Assembly (NCBI RefSeq): GCF_003144195.1
Contig: NW_020290019.1
Coordinates: 1 to 64,000, forward strand
Origin: Ceraceosorus guamensis
Taxonomy: Eukaryota; Basidiomycota; Exobasidiomycetes; Ceraceosorales; Ceraceosoraceae
DNA: 64,000 nucleotides
Reading direction: 5' to 3'
Made by a program: the position numbers and the translations under genes. Positions 1-11,701 of the stretch are shown here, piece by piece (the stretch's first letter is position 1; every line of letters begins with the position of its first letter). The notes beneath the pieces were generated by a model. That model was not told where the DNA came from and searched no databases. It worked only from the letters and a program-made list of their open reading frames with translations.

Positions 1-535
1 CCCCCCACCCCCTGACCCTCGCTTTTGCACCACATCGACATGGACATGGAACATTTTGCTCGGGAGAAAAAGGAGGTACATCGTATGTGTATCTGTGTGC
101 GTGCGGTTGCGGGCCTAGGGGGCCAGGCGGGAAAAGGGAGATCCCCATGAATGTACACCAAGAAAAAAAAGGGGGGCGCGCCTGTTTGTCGTATCGTATC
201 GCAAATAAGGTGTGAAAGAGCGAGAAGAGACGGGAGAGTGAGAGAGAAACAAAGCCGGAAAGCGAGAAAGATGATGCTCGGATTTGTGAGTTGGGTGTTG
301 GGGAGTGGGGACAAGATGATGTTCGAAGTGTAGCTACAAGAAGAAAAGGAAAATCTAAAAGGTACCGGAGGGAGAGAAGAATGCGAACGCGGGCGAGGCA
401 AAAGGGAAGGGGGGGGGGGGGGGGTGGCTCAGAGGTCGAGGAAGGATGGGCGCAAGCATGCACCTATGGACTGTGTTGCGATCCATAATCTCTGTTCCCC
501 CCCCCCCCTCCACTTCTGGCCCGAAAGGGTGATGT
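1..535. other. Intergenic, low-complexity left edge
   Basis: No convincing gene. The stretch is purine-rich and holds a pure G run near 409-424 and a C run near 498-508. It lies downstream of the stop codon of the minus-strand gene that ends at 536, so part is probably its 3' untranslated region. Confidence 0.6.
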
Positions 536-2477
536 TCAAGCATCATTTCCATCGCTCACCTTGTCCCACTCCTCATCGCTCGCGACGCTGCTGCCTGTAG
601 CCGCCGTCGCCGCCGTCGCATCTCCCATTCTGCCCCCGCTTCTAGTCCATTCCTCATCGCTCTCCTCGTCGTCACGATCGACATTGGCTTCCTTGCGCTC
701 TGACATGGCAGCACCAGTCTTTACGTCGAATTGCGCCTTGCTCTGCAAAGTGGAGCGCTGTGCGGCCGTCGACGTTGATGCGGGTGCGGGTGCGGGTGCG
801 GGTGCGGGTGCGGGTGCGGGTGCGGGTGCGGGTGCGGGTGCGGATGCGGATGCGGATGCGGGTGCGGGTGCGGGTGCGGGTGCGGAAGCGGTAGGCGAAG
901 GCGAAGGCATGAACCAGGTTCCGCTGCCTGAGAAGGACTCCCATTCCGCAGCGGTCTGGAGGCCCGAAGAGGAGTTGGATGTGCTTCGATCCTGTAAAAT
1001 TGCGCTTTGCGCACCAAGCTCGGCACTGCCGATAGATCGAGCAGGATCTTGCAACGTCATGGTAGAAGATTGGTTTCTCAAGCTCGGCTGCATGTGACGA
1101 CCGTCCGGGTGCAGGTGCATGGGTGATCGTGCGTGGTCAAGCTCATCATCCTCGAACGGATCCTGTGCTGTGGCCTTAGGTGAACAGTTGACCGCAGCAG
1201 AGTTTGGCGCCGCATTCATGCCTTCTTCATCCCCAATCATCTCCTCATCTTGATCTCCATAACCTCCATCTGTACCTCCTCCATCCGACATTGCCCACAC
1301 ACTGTCTGGCGGAGATACGAACGTAAAAGGATCTCTCCTCTCGCCATCGCCATCTCCGTTCACATCGCGTGAGGAGATGGAGGGGGTGTAGAGCGTTGTT
1401 GGGGGAGCTTCCAAATCCGACATTTCGGAAGCGGAAGCTCTACCGACGGAAGGATTCGTAGTGGGTGAAGCAGCAGCAGCAGAGACGTTGTCGCTCGCGT
1501 CTGCGAGATCTGAATGCAAGGTGTTGGTCCAGGAAGAAATGGAACGAGGAGCAGCGTTGCTTTGTGCCACATGCGATTCTCGCACATCGGTTTGAGCAGT
1601 CGATGATGCGTCGGGTAGGGACTTGATGTGGATGCTGGGCGATGCGTTTGTCGAGGCGCTAGGTGAGCCGATGAGATGATGAGGGTGTTGCGGGTCTTGT
1701 GGCGAGGCGATGGCACTAGACTTGGATGGTGGTGAAGGTGGACGAGGCAGATCCTTCTGTTTAGCAGAGGTGACGAGGCTGGAAGATGAGTGGCTGTAGG
1801 GTCTAGAAGCGCGATCGAACATCGCCTGGGAGCACAGCAAAAGGGCGATTTAGCCGAAGCGCAAAAGGGCCAGTGCAAGCTCAGAGCAACACGCTCACCA
1901 TCGATGAATCGCCTTGCGGCCTTTTGCTGCGCGGGGACGTGCTGCTGCTGCTGCTGCTGCTGCCATTCCTAGTTTCATTTTGATCAAACTCTCGCTTCAT
2001 CCTTTGCCTCATCCTTATCACATCCCTTTCGTGCATCTCGAACTCCTCGATCTCCTTTTGAAGTTCTCTCAAATCCCTCTCTTCCTCTCTCTGTTGTCTG
2101 CTCAAGTTCCTCCTTCTGAGCGCATCATTCCCCTCACGCGCACCAGTGGCGCTCGCACGCGCATCATGCTCGTCTTCCGACCCGCTCTCGCTTTCGGTCT
2201 GATCGACAATTTGACCGTGTTCATCTCTCCTCTGCCTCCTCCTTCTCCTCCTTCTCGTGCCATTCGTGGCGTTATGATCATAGCCTGTATGCGCCCGCCT
2301 ATCACCCGTCAGCTCTCTCAGATCCTGTTTGAAAGTGTGCCACTCTGACTTGACTCCCTGTAGTACGCCATCTGGCCAATTCTCTTCTCTCCACGGTTTG
2401 AACACGCTCAGCTCGAAGGCTACGGCTGCTGCTACGCCTGCCGTTACTGCGCTCGCTATCACTGCTGGATGCACCAT
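536..2477 (-). CDS. Hypothetical membrane-anchored protein with Ala-Pro repeat
   Basis: Two exons, complement(536..1825, 1899..2477), joined in phase 0 across a 73-nt intron with a GTGAGC donor and a CCCAG acceptor; the product is 622 residues. The N-terminus starts MVHPAVIASAVTAG and forms one hydrophobic segment (about residues 3-25), followed by KPWREENWPDGV, so it looks like a single-pass membrane anchor or signal anchor. Next come an Arg-rich stretch (RRRRRRRQRR), a charged helical region with coiled-coil character (RDLRELQKEIEEFEMHERD), a poly-Ser run, and a long disordered Ser/Pro/acidic region. Near the C-terminus is an alternating Ala-Pro/Ala-Ser tract encoded by a hexanucleotide repeat at 780-888. 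I do not recognise the family. Upstream in-frame ATG at 2540 is possible, but the ATG at 2477 leads directly into the hydrophobic segment. Confidence 0.7.
780..888. repeat. (GTGCGG)n hexanucleotide repeat in coding sequence
   Basis: About 18 tandem copies of a six-base unit, with GCGGAT variants at roughly 841-858. Read on the minus strand it encodes the Ala-Pro/Ala-Ser tract of the 536-2477 gene. It is open in other frames and on the other strand too, which produces long false reading frames. Confidence 0.95.
1941..1963. repeat. (GCT)n trinucleotide repeat
   Basis: About seven GCT/AGC units inside exon 1 of the 536-2477 gene; on the minus strand they read as a short poly-Ser run. Confidence 0.9.
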
Positions 2478-2770
2478 CCTTGTGCGCAAAAAGGTGAGCG
2501 TGTTGGGGGGGGGCAGAGAGGGGTGGATTTGGCGCTGCAAATGTTTCGACTGCGTCTGCTCGTGCAGCGGGTCTAGCGACGTTGGTGCAAAATAGATGTG
2601 CGCGTGCGGGTGTTGGCAGCCCGAGCGTGGATGTGTGTGGCAGTCAAGTGTTGCTGATGCTTGTGACTACCACTGCATGCATGCGAGAGCAGTCTGAGTG
2701 GTGAGTCAAGGGAGAGTGAAATGAAGCGGCAGGAGCTACGAGTTGTTGGATCAGCGATTGGCGAGTCGTC

Positions 2771-2775
2771 GTGCA

Positions 2776-2807
<32 letters not shown>

Positions 2808-2809
2808 TG
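2771..2809. repeat. (TGCG)n tetranucleotide microsatellite
   Basis: Roughly nine perfect TGCG units in the intergenic spacer. Confidence 0.95.
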
Positions 2810-2902
2810 AGTGTAGTCGTGAGTGATGGTCCCGTTGCTGATTCACGAAGCCCATCGTCCATGTCTATCACCCAGCCTTGTAAACGTGACTGACACTCAC
2901 TC

Positions 2903-2982
2903 ACTCACCACTCACCACTCACCACTCACCACTCACCACTCACCACTCACCACTCACCACTCACCACTCACCACTCACCACT
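2903..2982. repeat. (CACCACT)n seven-base tandem repeat
   Basis: About eleven nearly perfect copies of a seven-base unit. Copies are head-to-tail without spacers, so this is a minisatellite and not a CRISPR array. Confidence 0.95.
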
Positions 2983-3960
2983 GGATCACCCATATGCAGC
3001 CAGCATGCACCATGTGACTCAGACACACACAATCTGAATCTCATCCCTCATCACGCCTCGCTTGCCTATTGCGTACGTGCGCCGCTACGCCCCATGGCAT
3101 ACAATATCCTTGCTTGTCGCCGCCGCCGCTGATCGCCTGCTCTGCTCTGCTCCGCCACGAGCTGTGAGTCGTGAGTTGTTGATATCCAAATTCATGCACA
3201 GCCCCGTCCCGCGCCCCGCCCCGCGCCCCGCCCCGCCGTCCATAGATGTGCGAGAGCATGCATGCAGAGACCGTGCATGCGTGGACCCTGCCTGCCTGCC
3301 ACCACACCACCTCGATCTCGATCTACCTTTCCCGTGAACTCAGCATCAGCTCAGCAGCTTTACAATCATGAATTCCGGCTGCGTCGTCACTCGTCACTCT
3401 TCTCGTACGAAAAAAGGATCTATGATATGGTATGATCGTGCACGGCCCGTTTTGCGTGCGGCGCGCCTCGTGACTTGAGAGCTCTCGACTCTCCCTTCGC
3501 GTGCACTGACTCAAGACTGCGCATGCAGCAGCCCGCGCTGCCCGTATGTTGATCCGCGGCAAGGAGAGCGAGCGGGATTCATCTTCGAGGGCGCGCAAGT
3601 ACATGTAAGCTACGCGCGTGCGGTACACACATGCACACAACATTCACTCATTCACGATTTGCTTGTAACGACAACGGCCATCCATCCATCCGCACAGTAG
3701 CCACCCACGCATAGCTTTTATATCCGCCGCACCTTCACGTCTCGTACGCCTTCCCGGCACAGCCATTCCCATCCGCCCATCTTCACGTACGACTATTTGG
3801 AGCGCATCACACCTCATCCCATCCTTGACCGGGAACCATATAGGCACTCGATCGATGGTGTTTTGATCGCACCCATCCTGCTCCACCTTCATCATTCAGC
3901 CGGGGCGAGCACACCACCTGTCTTGGGCTGCGAGGCGACGACGACGACGAGCTTGCCATC

Positions 3961-6900
3961 ATGGGTGAGTATCGCTCAGATCGTAGCTTCAGACTTGCAC
4001 GCCGAGGCGGCTCATCTCTCTCTCTCTCTCTCTCTCTTTCTTGCGCGCGCGCGCGTGCTCGACAGATGCCGCTCTACAAAAAGCACTGGTGGATAGAGTG
4101 TACGATCGGAGGAAGGCTGCGACGCTGGATCTTGAAAAGTGAGTTGAAGGGGCAGCGGTGGCTTTGATCGGATGGAATGTATGCGCGCTTCGAAACTCAA
4201 AATGCTGCTCGTACGCACCTACTGCTGCTGCTGCTGCTGCTGCAACCTAACACAGACAAGTGCGAGAAGCGCTTCAACGCAATGACAGGAGCCGCATCAA
4301 CCTCATCATTCAACAATTGTGCGCTCTCCTATCCACGCCTGCCAACAATCACGCGCGCAATGGTGGATTGATAGGTCTGGCTGGCATCGCCATCGCATTG
4401 GGAATACAAATCGCTCCTTATTTGGAACAGATCGTACCGCCCGTCTTGGCTTGCTTTGGCGATCCCGATAGCAAAATCCGGTGAGATGAGAGGTGGTGCA
4501 GAACCTGGACCAGCGCGCTTTCAATGCAACTGATCTTGACCGCCCCCCTGCGCGTGCACCAGCTACTTTGCGTGCGAAAGCTTCTACAACATCGCAAAAG
4601 TTTGCAAAGGCGAGATATTGATGTACTTCAACGAGATCTTCGATGCTCTGTCCAAGGTGAGTTCGCGCGCTGATGATCAATGATATCTGGCCCTCCCTGC
4701 CGCGCGCACTCACTTTGCGCTTTCCCGCCCCGTTCCCCACAGCTCGCAGCAGATTCCGAACTTTCTGTAAAGAACGGTGCAGAGCTGCTGGATAGACTGC
4801 TCAAGGATATCGTCTGCGAGGCTGCACCTCACTACGTCTCTGCCCACCAAGACATCGCACTCATTCGATCTCGGCAAGATGCTGCGGCAGGGTGTGCCGG
4901 TGGGAGCGCAGAGCTGGAGGTGGCCAGGGAGAAAGCAGCCTTGGCCGCAGCAGAAGGCATCGACATATCATCGGACGAGTCTAGAAACAAGGTGTTCAGT
5001 TTGGCTCGCTTCGTGCCTCTCTTGGCAGAGCGCATGTACGTCCTATCGCCTTTCACCAGAAATTACTTTGTCAGCTGGTTGATGGTGCTGGACTCGGTAC
5101 CCGATCTGGAACTGGTGCATCACTTGCCTGCCTTTTTGGACGGACTGCTCAAATACCTCTCCGATCCAAACACCGACGTCCGAGTCGCTACGCATAACGT
5201 CCTTGCGGACTTCTTGAGGGAATGCAAAGCTGCCGCTAGAGCTCAATTGCGCTTAAATCCTGGCACGCGGAGCCAAGCCAAACAGCCGGTCAAATTTGCC
5301 CAGGAAACTTTGGCTAAGCAAGGAGCGGCAGGTAGCATAGCTAGAGAGGTTGAAGAGGGGCACAATGCGGAGCGCGACGACGAAGAGGACGAAGAGGAGG
5401 GAGATGGTGCGTTGGCGGTCGACGACGCTTCGGAGGATGTCTGGCTTCCGGTGCAGAGCGTGAGCATAGACTATGCAGCGATCGTTCAAATCTTGGTGAA
5501 TCACATCGCCTATCCGGACGAGGAAATTCAAGCGACGGCTCTGCAATGGATCTCGGAATTCTTGCTCGTCGTCAAGGACGTAGTGGTGCCCTTTACGCCT
5601 CGGCTCATTCCCGCCATCTTGCCCTCCATCGCCCATCATAGTCCGGCCATCCAGAATGCGGCCCAGGCGACGAATGGCAACTTGTTCAGAGTGCTGCAGG
5701 GCCTGCCAATGGAGGACACCTCCAAAGCCAGTGCGACTGCGTCGTCATCCAGACAGACGATGAAAAGTGTGCAGGCAGATGCGAAAAGGGAGCGAATGGG
5801 AACTGCCGGGCTGACGGCTCCGCCAAGTGGCAAAATTTTAGAGCCATCCTCGCCCAGCCTCACTTCGACTGTGATCTTTCCCGACAATGCGACGGACACG
5901 CGGTCACCTCAACTCTCCCCGAATTTGAAAGCGCAAGCCTTTTCGCTTGCTGCTAGTGATGTCGATAATGAAGGAAGCGCTTTTTCGGCTTTGGGCATCG
6001 ACGCTAGCGGTAGTGCGACAGGAGCTGAGCCGAGCGTGGAACCGTTCGATCTGCAAGCGACGGTCAATGTCCTGACGCTGCAGCTTATAGATGAGCACGA
6101 GGAGACGCGGGTAGCAGCTCTGGAATGGCTGCTCATGCTGCACCAAAAAGCTCCTCACAAGATCCTGGCCATGGACGACGGCACCTTTCCAGCGCTGCTC
6201 AAGACGCTTTCGGATCCGAGCGAAGAGGTCATCCGATCTGATCTGCGTCTTTTGGCCCAAATCAGCAGCGCCAGCAGCAGCAATAGCAACGATGCGTACT
6301 TCAAAAGCTTCATGATCAACCTCGTCAGCCTTTTCAGCACGGATCGACGCTTGCTGGAGACGCGCGGCAGCCTGATCATTCGTCAGCTGTGCGCCAGTCT
6401 GCACACCGAGAGAATCTTCCGCACGCTTGCAGAGATTTTGGAACGAGATGAGGATTTGGAATTCGCGAGCGTCATGATCACCAACATGAACATGATCCTC
6501 ATCACCAGTCCTGAGCTTGCTGATTTCCGACGCAGGCTGAAGAACCTCGACTCGTCTAGGGATGGTCAACAGTTGTTTGTCAGCCTGTATCGCAGTTGGT
6601 GCCACAATGCAGTGGCGACGTTTAGCCTTTGCTTGCTAGCTCAAGCCTACGAGCACGCTTCCAACCTCTTGCAGATTTTCGCCGATTTGGAGATCACCGT
6701 TGGCTTCTTGATCCAGGTGGACAAGCTGGTGCAGTTGCTCGAGAGCCCCATCTTTACTTCTCTTAGGCTGCAGTTGCTCGAACCTGAGCGACATCCTTAC
6801 CTGTTCAAGTGCATGTATGGTCTGCTCATGCTCCTTCCTCAAAGCTCAGCTTTTGCGACGCTCAGGAATCGTCTCAACGCCGTCAGCAGTCTAGGATTCC

Positions 6901-7631
6901 TGCACGCCAACGCTGCATCCAGCAGGTCCATGCAGGGAAGTGGCAGCAGCGCAACAAGCGCGAACGCGAACAATCCCTCATCTGCTTCTTCCTCTTCCTC
7001 CTCCGCATCTGGGCAGGTGGCAGGAACTCGCAGCAAATTGGTGGCTAGCAGCAACAAGGAGGAGATCAAGTGGACGGAATTGTTGACGCACTTCAGAAAG
7101 GTGCAGGGTAGACATGAAGCTGCTAGACGCGCGGGACAAGCGGGAGCTGCGGGAGCAGACGGATCCGCGCTTGTTCCTGGCATGGCGAGCATACAATTGG
7201 AAGGCGGCAGCAGCAGCGCTTCGAGTGCGCCTAGATCGCAAAGTGCTGCGGCTGCGGCTGGTGGTCTTGCGTCCAATCAACAAAGACGCAAAGCGAGCAA
7301 TGGCGCTGCACATTTGAGGAATCCGAATTTGAGCGGCGCTGCTTCCAACGCGAACAGTTCTGGCTTTGCGCCACCGTCTGCTGCCGCTGCTGCTGCTGCT
7401 GGTAGGCACTCGAACCACGCACCAGCCACCAACGCCACCAATTCCTCCTCCTCGCCTTCCTTCTTTGGACTCAGTCTAACGGGCGCGGCTTACAATTTGG
7501 CCAACTCCACCTCGACTTCTGGTGCGCTTGGCTCTGGACCGGCCAATAGACCTACTTCTCCCTTGTCCGCTAGGCGATCTAATGCTGCGCCTGGTACGAG
7601 GGTGGTCAGCAATGCGCCTGCCAAGAGATAG
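3961..7631 (+). CDS. VAC14: VAC14, scaffold of the PIKfyve/Fab1 complex
   Basis: Five exons, 3961..3964, 4066..4138, 4256..4480, 4563..4656, 4743..7631; all phases close to a 1094-residue protein. The N-terminus reads MDAALQKALVDRVYDRRKAA and continues into the conserved HEAT-repeat block (GGLIGLAGIAIALG, YFACESFYNIAKV, LPAFLDGLLKYLSDPNTDVR). The conserved C-terminal Vac14 domain that binds Fig4 is clear (LLQIFADLEITVGFLIQVDK, LVQLLESPIFTSLRLQLLEP, YGLLMLLPQSSAF). In known fungi VAC14 holds Fab1 kinase and Fig4 phosphatase together on the vacuole membrane to set PI(3,5)P2 levels. Beyond about residue 840 the protein is Ser/Ala/Asn-rich and disordered, making it longer than yeast Vac14 (880 residues). 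The first coding exon is just ATGG; intron 1 has a long CT tract and intron 2 a CTG repeat. Confidence 0.96.
4016..4037. repeat. CT dinucleotide tract in VAC14 intron 1
   Basis: Pure TC run just upstream of the CGACAG acceptor that starts exon 2; it probably serves as an extended polypyrimidine tract. Confidence 0.85.
4222..4242. repeat. (CTG)7 in VAC14 intron 2
   Basis: Seven CTG units upstream of the ACACAG acceptor of exon 3. Confidence 0.9.
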
Positions 7632-8358
7632 CTCTGCCCATCGTAAGAGGGGAGCAAGAGGGAGCAGGAATTCCGGGGAAAGGCGGGAGCGCGCGCGCCA
7701 CGCGCTTGATTCTCTTTTGTGATTTCTCGCGTCACCGTGTAATGCGACAAGTTTGTCCACGTCTCTTCTTTTCTTCATTCCCAACAAAGTCGACAAACCG
7801 ATGGGCTGCTCTTGACTTCGCCCATGCAGTCTGCATGCGCGTCGCTTTATGTGTACGGTACCGAGCTACATAGTACGCCTTGGCAGGTACTGTGCGGGGA
7901 CCCAGTGTGCGGACGCTGCGCCGATTCATCGGGTGCTGTCGTAGGGTCTGCGGTGCGGTTCCGCGCAAATAAAACGCTCGTGGGTGAAGAGCCCCTTGCC
8001 ACTCGCGAGCAGTCCTCTTGGGCTGTGCGCCACCTGCGCTGCGCAGTGCGCATAGCGTCATCTCTTCCGCCTAGCTTCACCGTCGGAATATTTTCAGGTG
8101 AGAGAAAGCGATGCCCAGGGCCTGCTCGCATGGAACAAGATGTCAAAGGAAATGCCATTGGTCGCTCTTCTGTCGCCCTTCGTACCTTTACTCGTTGTTC
8201 TTTACTCTGCTCTGTCTTTCTGGCTTCTTGCTTCTTCCCTAGCCTGGCTGGTCCGAGGGTAGCGAGGCTGCTGTGATGCTTCTCACGCCTTTTCAAGCCG
8301 GACTCGGATCTCTCAGCGCTCAAGGAGTCAGCTTGATCCTGCTTCCCAACGTCATCAC
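7632..8358. other. Intergenic, VAC14 3' side and channel-gene 5' region
   Basis: No supported gene. Short open frames are present on both strands but lack codon-level or family support. The 3' half is the likely promoter and leader of the aquaporin-like gene, and an undetected 5' exon of that gene could lie here. Confidence 0.5.
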
Positions 8359-11300
8359 ATGCTCTCGTCAGCCGGCCTTTGCGACTCTGGAGTCGAGGAA
8401 CAAGCCGCGTCTGCACCTGTAGCTGTATCATGCCGGATGCGTCCTGCCAAGCACACATCGAGCGCCGCATCTCGAATTGCTACATCTGAACACTGTTCGA
8501 AGGGCAAGAATGGGCGCGAAGGATCCAGCAAAAGTCCGGCCACTGCCTCTCGCTCTCGCTCCGGCTCCGGCTCCGGCTCGCTGGGCTCGGAAGGACAATT
8601 GGGCCTGACTACCAATTTCAGAGATGGGCTGCACTTCAAAGCTATTCCGCCTGCTGCTCATGCCAGAAGGATCAAGCATCCTTTCAAACCTCGATTTCTC
8701 CGTGCGCGCATCGTCGCTGCTGAGAGTGCCACGCAACAAGCGGCGGAAAGGAATAGTGGCAGAGGTGTGGCCGATGTCTCTGCGGCACCGCATCGGCAGA
8801 AGAGAACGTCTATGTTTCAGTCTACTTTTAGCAGTGATGCTCGCTCTTTCTCCGATGCGTCAAGGCTAAGCCGATGGAGGAGAAGCTGGAGAATCACAAG
8901 CATGTCTACAGCACTTGGAAGAGTAGCCATGATCTGCATGGCCGAATTCACGGCAAATCTGATCATCGCCTTACCGGCAGCGATGGTCAAGATCCTGCTT
9001 TGGTTCTACCAAAACAAGTCCTTGCCAACGCTAGGACACTTGCTCAGCGCGTCGACATACGCGTTGAGCATCTGCATTGCCATTGCAGTTTGCGTGCCTA
9101 GTCGAGGCGCGCACGTCAACCCTTGCATCACCATCGTCGCTGCAGCCCTCGGCGCTCTGACCTGGTGGGAGGCTCTATCTCGTATCGCCGCTCAGATCCT
9201 TGGTTGTTGGGCAGGCTGCATGCTAGCTGTCTCGACGTGCTGGGACATCATTGCGGATCTGCGTCAGGTGGTCATGGCTAGTGGAACACTGGAGAGCTTC
9301 TTTGTTCCACATGGTTTGGCTCGCTCGTTTGCTGTCGCTAGCACTCCTGGAAGAAGCACTGGGCTGGCCGTCGTTGGTGAAGCGTCTGGAGGATTCATTG
9401 CAGGTGGGTAAAGAGTAAACGCGAGTGCGCTGCATGTGCTCGGACCTGGCCCCCGGCTGACAGGAATACTTGCAGCTTTGGTGATTTGCGTCAACGTCCA
9501 GGGTCTCAGGCAGCCCCGGCTCATCAAATCACAAGGCGCATTCGTCATGTGAGTCCTGATCCAGCTCAAGCAAATTTGTCACCGAGCTCATTTGCGCCCT
9601 TTTGTGTGCGGCAACTTCAGCGGCGCCACATACTCTCTTCTCTTCTTGATGAACTCGTTGGGCCCATTCGTAGGATCGTGAGTATGTGCGAAGGATCGTT
9701 GCCATGCGAATTAACGTGAGCAAAGCACGGAAGCTCATGCAGACGCATCCACTCAGGAGTGCCCTGGACATTGGTGGCAGATTGGCCTGCTCTGTGAGCA
9801 TCGCGATGATCAAGTGCGTCCGAAAGGCGTGTGCTTATCTTTAACTCGTGCAGGTCGTCTTTTTTGGTGCCGGGCAATGCTGGCCGGTCCGCTTTGTCTT
9901 CCATGCCTTGCTCTCACCAACGCTTGGGGTGCGTGTAGACATGAGTTCGTGATGAGGCAGACAGCGTACTTAAGATGCCCCCCCTCAACAGATGCTCCTA
10001 GGTTTTGGATGGTATGCGCTATTTTTAGAGCCAAGCGCGAGGGCGAGCACGGCAGAATCCTACCCATCCGAAAGATCAGCTCGTGCCGAAACGGCTCGAG
10101 GATCATGTCATGACGTACGTCCAGGTGAAGGCTCGCCCCAGCGCTCAGGAGTGCCGCTTTCCCCTCGGCGCTTCAGAGAGGTATGCGTCGGTGCGGCATT
10201 CCCACCACAGCAGTCCTTGCACCGCGCAGATTCTGAAATCATGTGCGGTGCCTGTCACGAGGCAGCTTGCTCACTATCTGACGAAGGCCATCTGAACTCG
10301 CCAGCGATCGGTTCAACTGTGTCAGTGAATAGTACTCGTGCCCCACAGCCGTCACCAGAAACAGTTGCCCTTCCGGAGAAGTCAAGACAAAGCAAGCCTC
10401 ACAGAAGTGCTGATGCCCTCAGAGACCATGAATCAATGGACAAGGAGGACAGCGACGTTGCGTCTGCCGCGCTCTATTACCAGAGGAGCCCACCTCCTAC
10501 AAGGACACGCAGCACCGAGAGCCTGAGTGCACTCCATGATCGCCGCCGAAGCACCAAAATACAGTGCGCCTCGATGAAGACTGTGCCACACTGCTGGACT
10601 TTCGAGATCGACGAAAGCAGTACCTTTCCAGCAGAAATGGGCAGCGAAGCGCACCTCAGCGCCACCGGAGCAGTGCCATCATCGGGTTCTGGTCGCCAAA
10701 GCATCGAAAGCGAAAGGGACTGCGAGGACGACGACAGCGACAGCAGTGGAGAATTGTTCAGGTGCGGCATGGATGGCTTCCCAAACTACCCGACTTCGTC
10801 GGCAGATCCGTACACACATGCGGGCGGCGTCAACAGCGTAGCTTGGCCGACCGTCGTCAATGCCTCTACGCATCGGCACGAATGTGCGACGGGTATGAAC
10901 AGGGCCAGCTGGACGTCAGATGCAAGTGGTGACGTCAACTTGTCTCGGAGGTCTCGCACTCTCTCGACAATTTCAGAAAAGTCGAGCACATTGGAGAGAG
11001 GCGGCAGCTCAGGCAGTCTCCAAAGCGGACGCGTTGTGCAGCGATGGGTTGAACAGGAGGCATGCTCATCGATCCACGAAGAGGCAAATCTGTTCTGCCG
11101 CAGCCCCCTTCAGGCTCCCACTGCAGCGTCTGAAGGCTTCGAGGCCACCATGCGGAAGAGTTATCCGGGGATGTGCGCCACGGATGTCATGGACGCACTC
11201 GAATCATCCCTGCCGCTCTCCTCTTTGCGGATGACCGCGACATCTAGTGGAGCAGAGCACCTCGAGCAGAACGGCTCGCAAGCCATATATGTCGACTGCG

Positions 11301-11701
11301 CCGCGACCCATCAAGGAAGGTGTGGTCAAAGTCCAAGCGCGAGCTCCGAGCAAATAGCAACTCTGCAAGACCGGCTTGCACAACTCAAGCGACGTCAGGA
11401 GCGGGAAGAAGAGCAGCTCGACTCGCTTCTCAAGAGACGGAGTCAGGAATTGTTTCGTTCGTCTTCATCTTCTTCGAGCAGAAATCAGGGCATCCCATAC
11501 ATTCGTCCAGGCTTTGGCGCCTCGACGACAAGTCCTGCCTCTTCTCCAGGAAGGGCGGCAGTGCTTTTCACAGGCTCAAATATAGAAGAACAGTCTCCGC
11601 GACGAGCGCAGCAGAAGAGCAATGCGGGTCTTGTGGATCGGGGACAGACTCCCGACGAGGAGTCGCTCGAAGCGTTGCGTAGTCATGGCTTTGCCGATTG
11701 A
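8359..11701 (+). CDS. Aquaporin/MIP-family-like channel with long C-terminal tail
   Basis: Six exons, 8359..9403, 9464..9548, 9621..9677, 9757..9793, 9854..9928, 9992..11701; phases close to 1002 residues. Six hydrophobic segments follow the MIP order: AEFTANLIIALPAAM, ALSICIAIAVCV, AAQILGCWAGCML, ASGGFIAGILAALVICVNV, GATYSLLFLMNSLGPFVG, and the helix ending GFGWYALF. Loop B carries GAHVNPC (N254-P255-C256), an NPA box with Cys. The second box position reads SALDIGGRL (about 397-405) where NPARDLGPR is usual, so it is degenerate. An N-terminal extension of about 185 residues and a C-terminal Ser-rich tail of about 565 residues flank the core; the tail holds one coiled-coil-like stretch (LQDRLAQLKRRQEREEEQLD). 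Fungal MIPs such as Fps1 also have long regulatory tails. The start is uncertain: ATG 8812 (MFQSTF) is an alternative. Confidence 0.78.

Larger units (their letters stand above)
2478..3960. other. Divergent intergenic region between hypothetical gene and VAC14
   Basis: This 1.5-kb spacer lies between two divergent start codons and must hold both promoters. It contains a (TGCG)n tract near 2771-2809, an 11-copy seven-base tandem repeat at 2903-2982, a CCCCGCGC-type GC repeat near 3203-3235, and scattered GTGAGTCGTGAG words (e.g. 3163-3180). No gene was supported. Confidence 0.7.

Noticed and set aside
561-1097. Plus-strand 178-residue frame with Ala-Gly repeat
   Set aside because: It is the shadow of the GTGCGG hexanucleotide repeat in the minus-strand gene, which has a spliced, membrane-anchored N-terminus; the plus frame has no start context or domain.
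2903-2982. CRISPR-like direct repeats
   Set aside because: Units are seven bases with no spacers and the genome is eukaryotic.
6839-7418. Antisense frames over the VAC14 C-terminal part
   Set aside because: Shadows of the Ser/Ala/Asn-rich tail of VAC14; no start context or domain.
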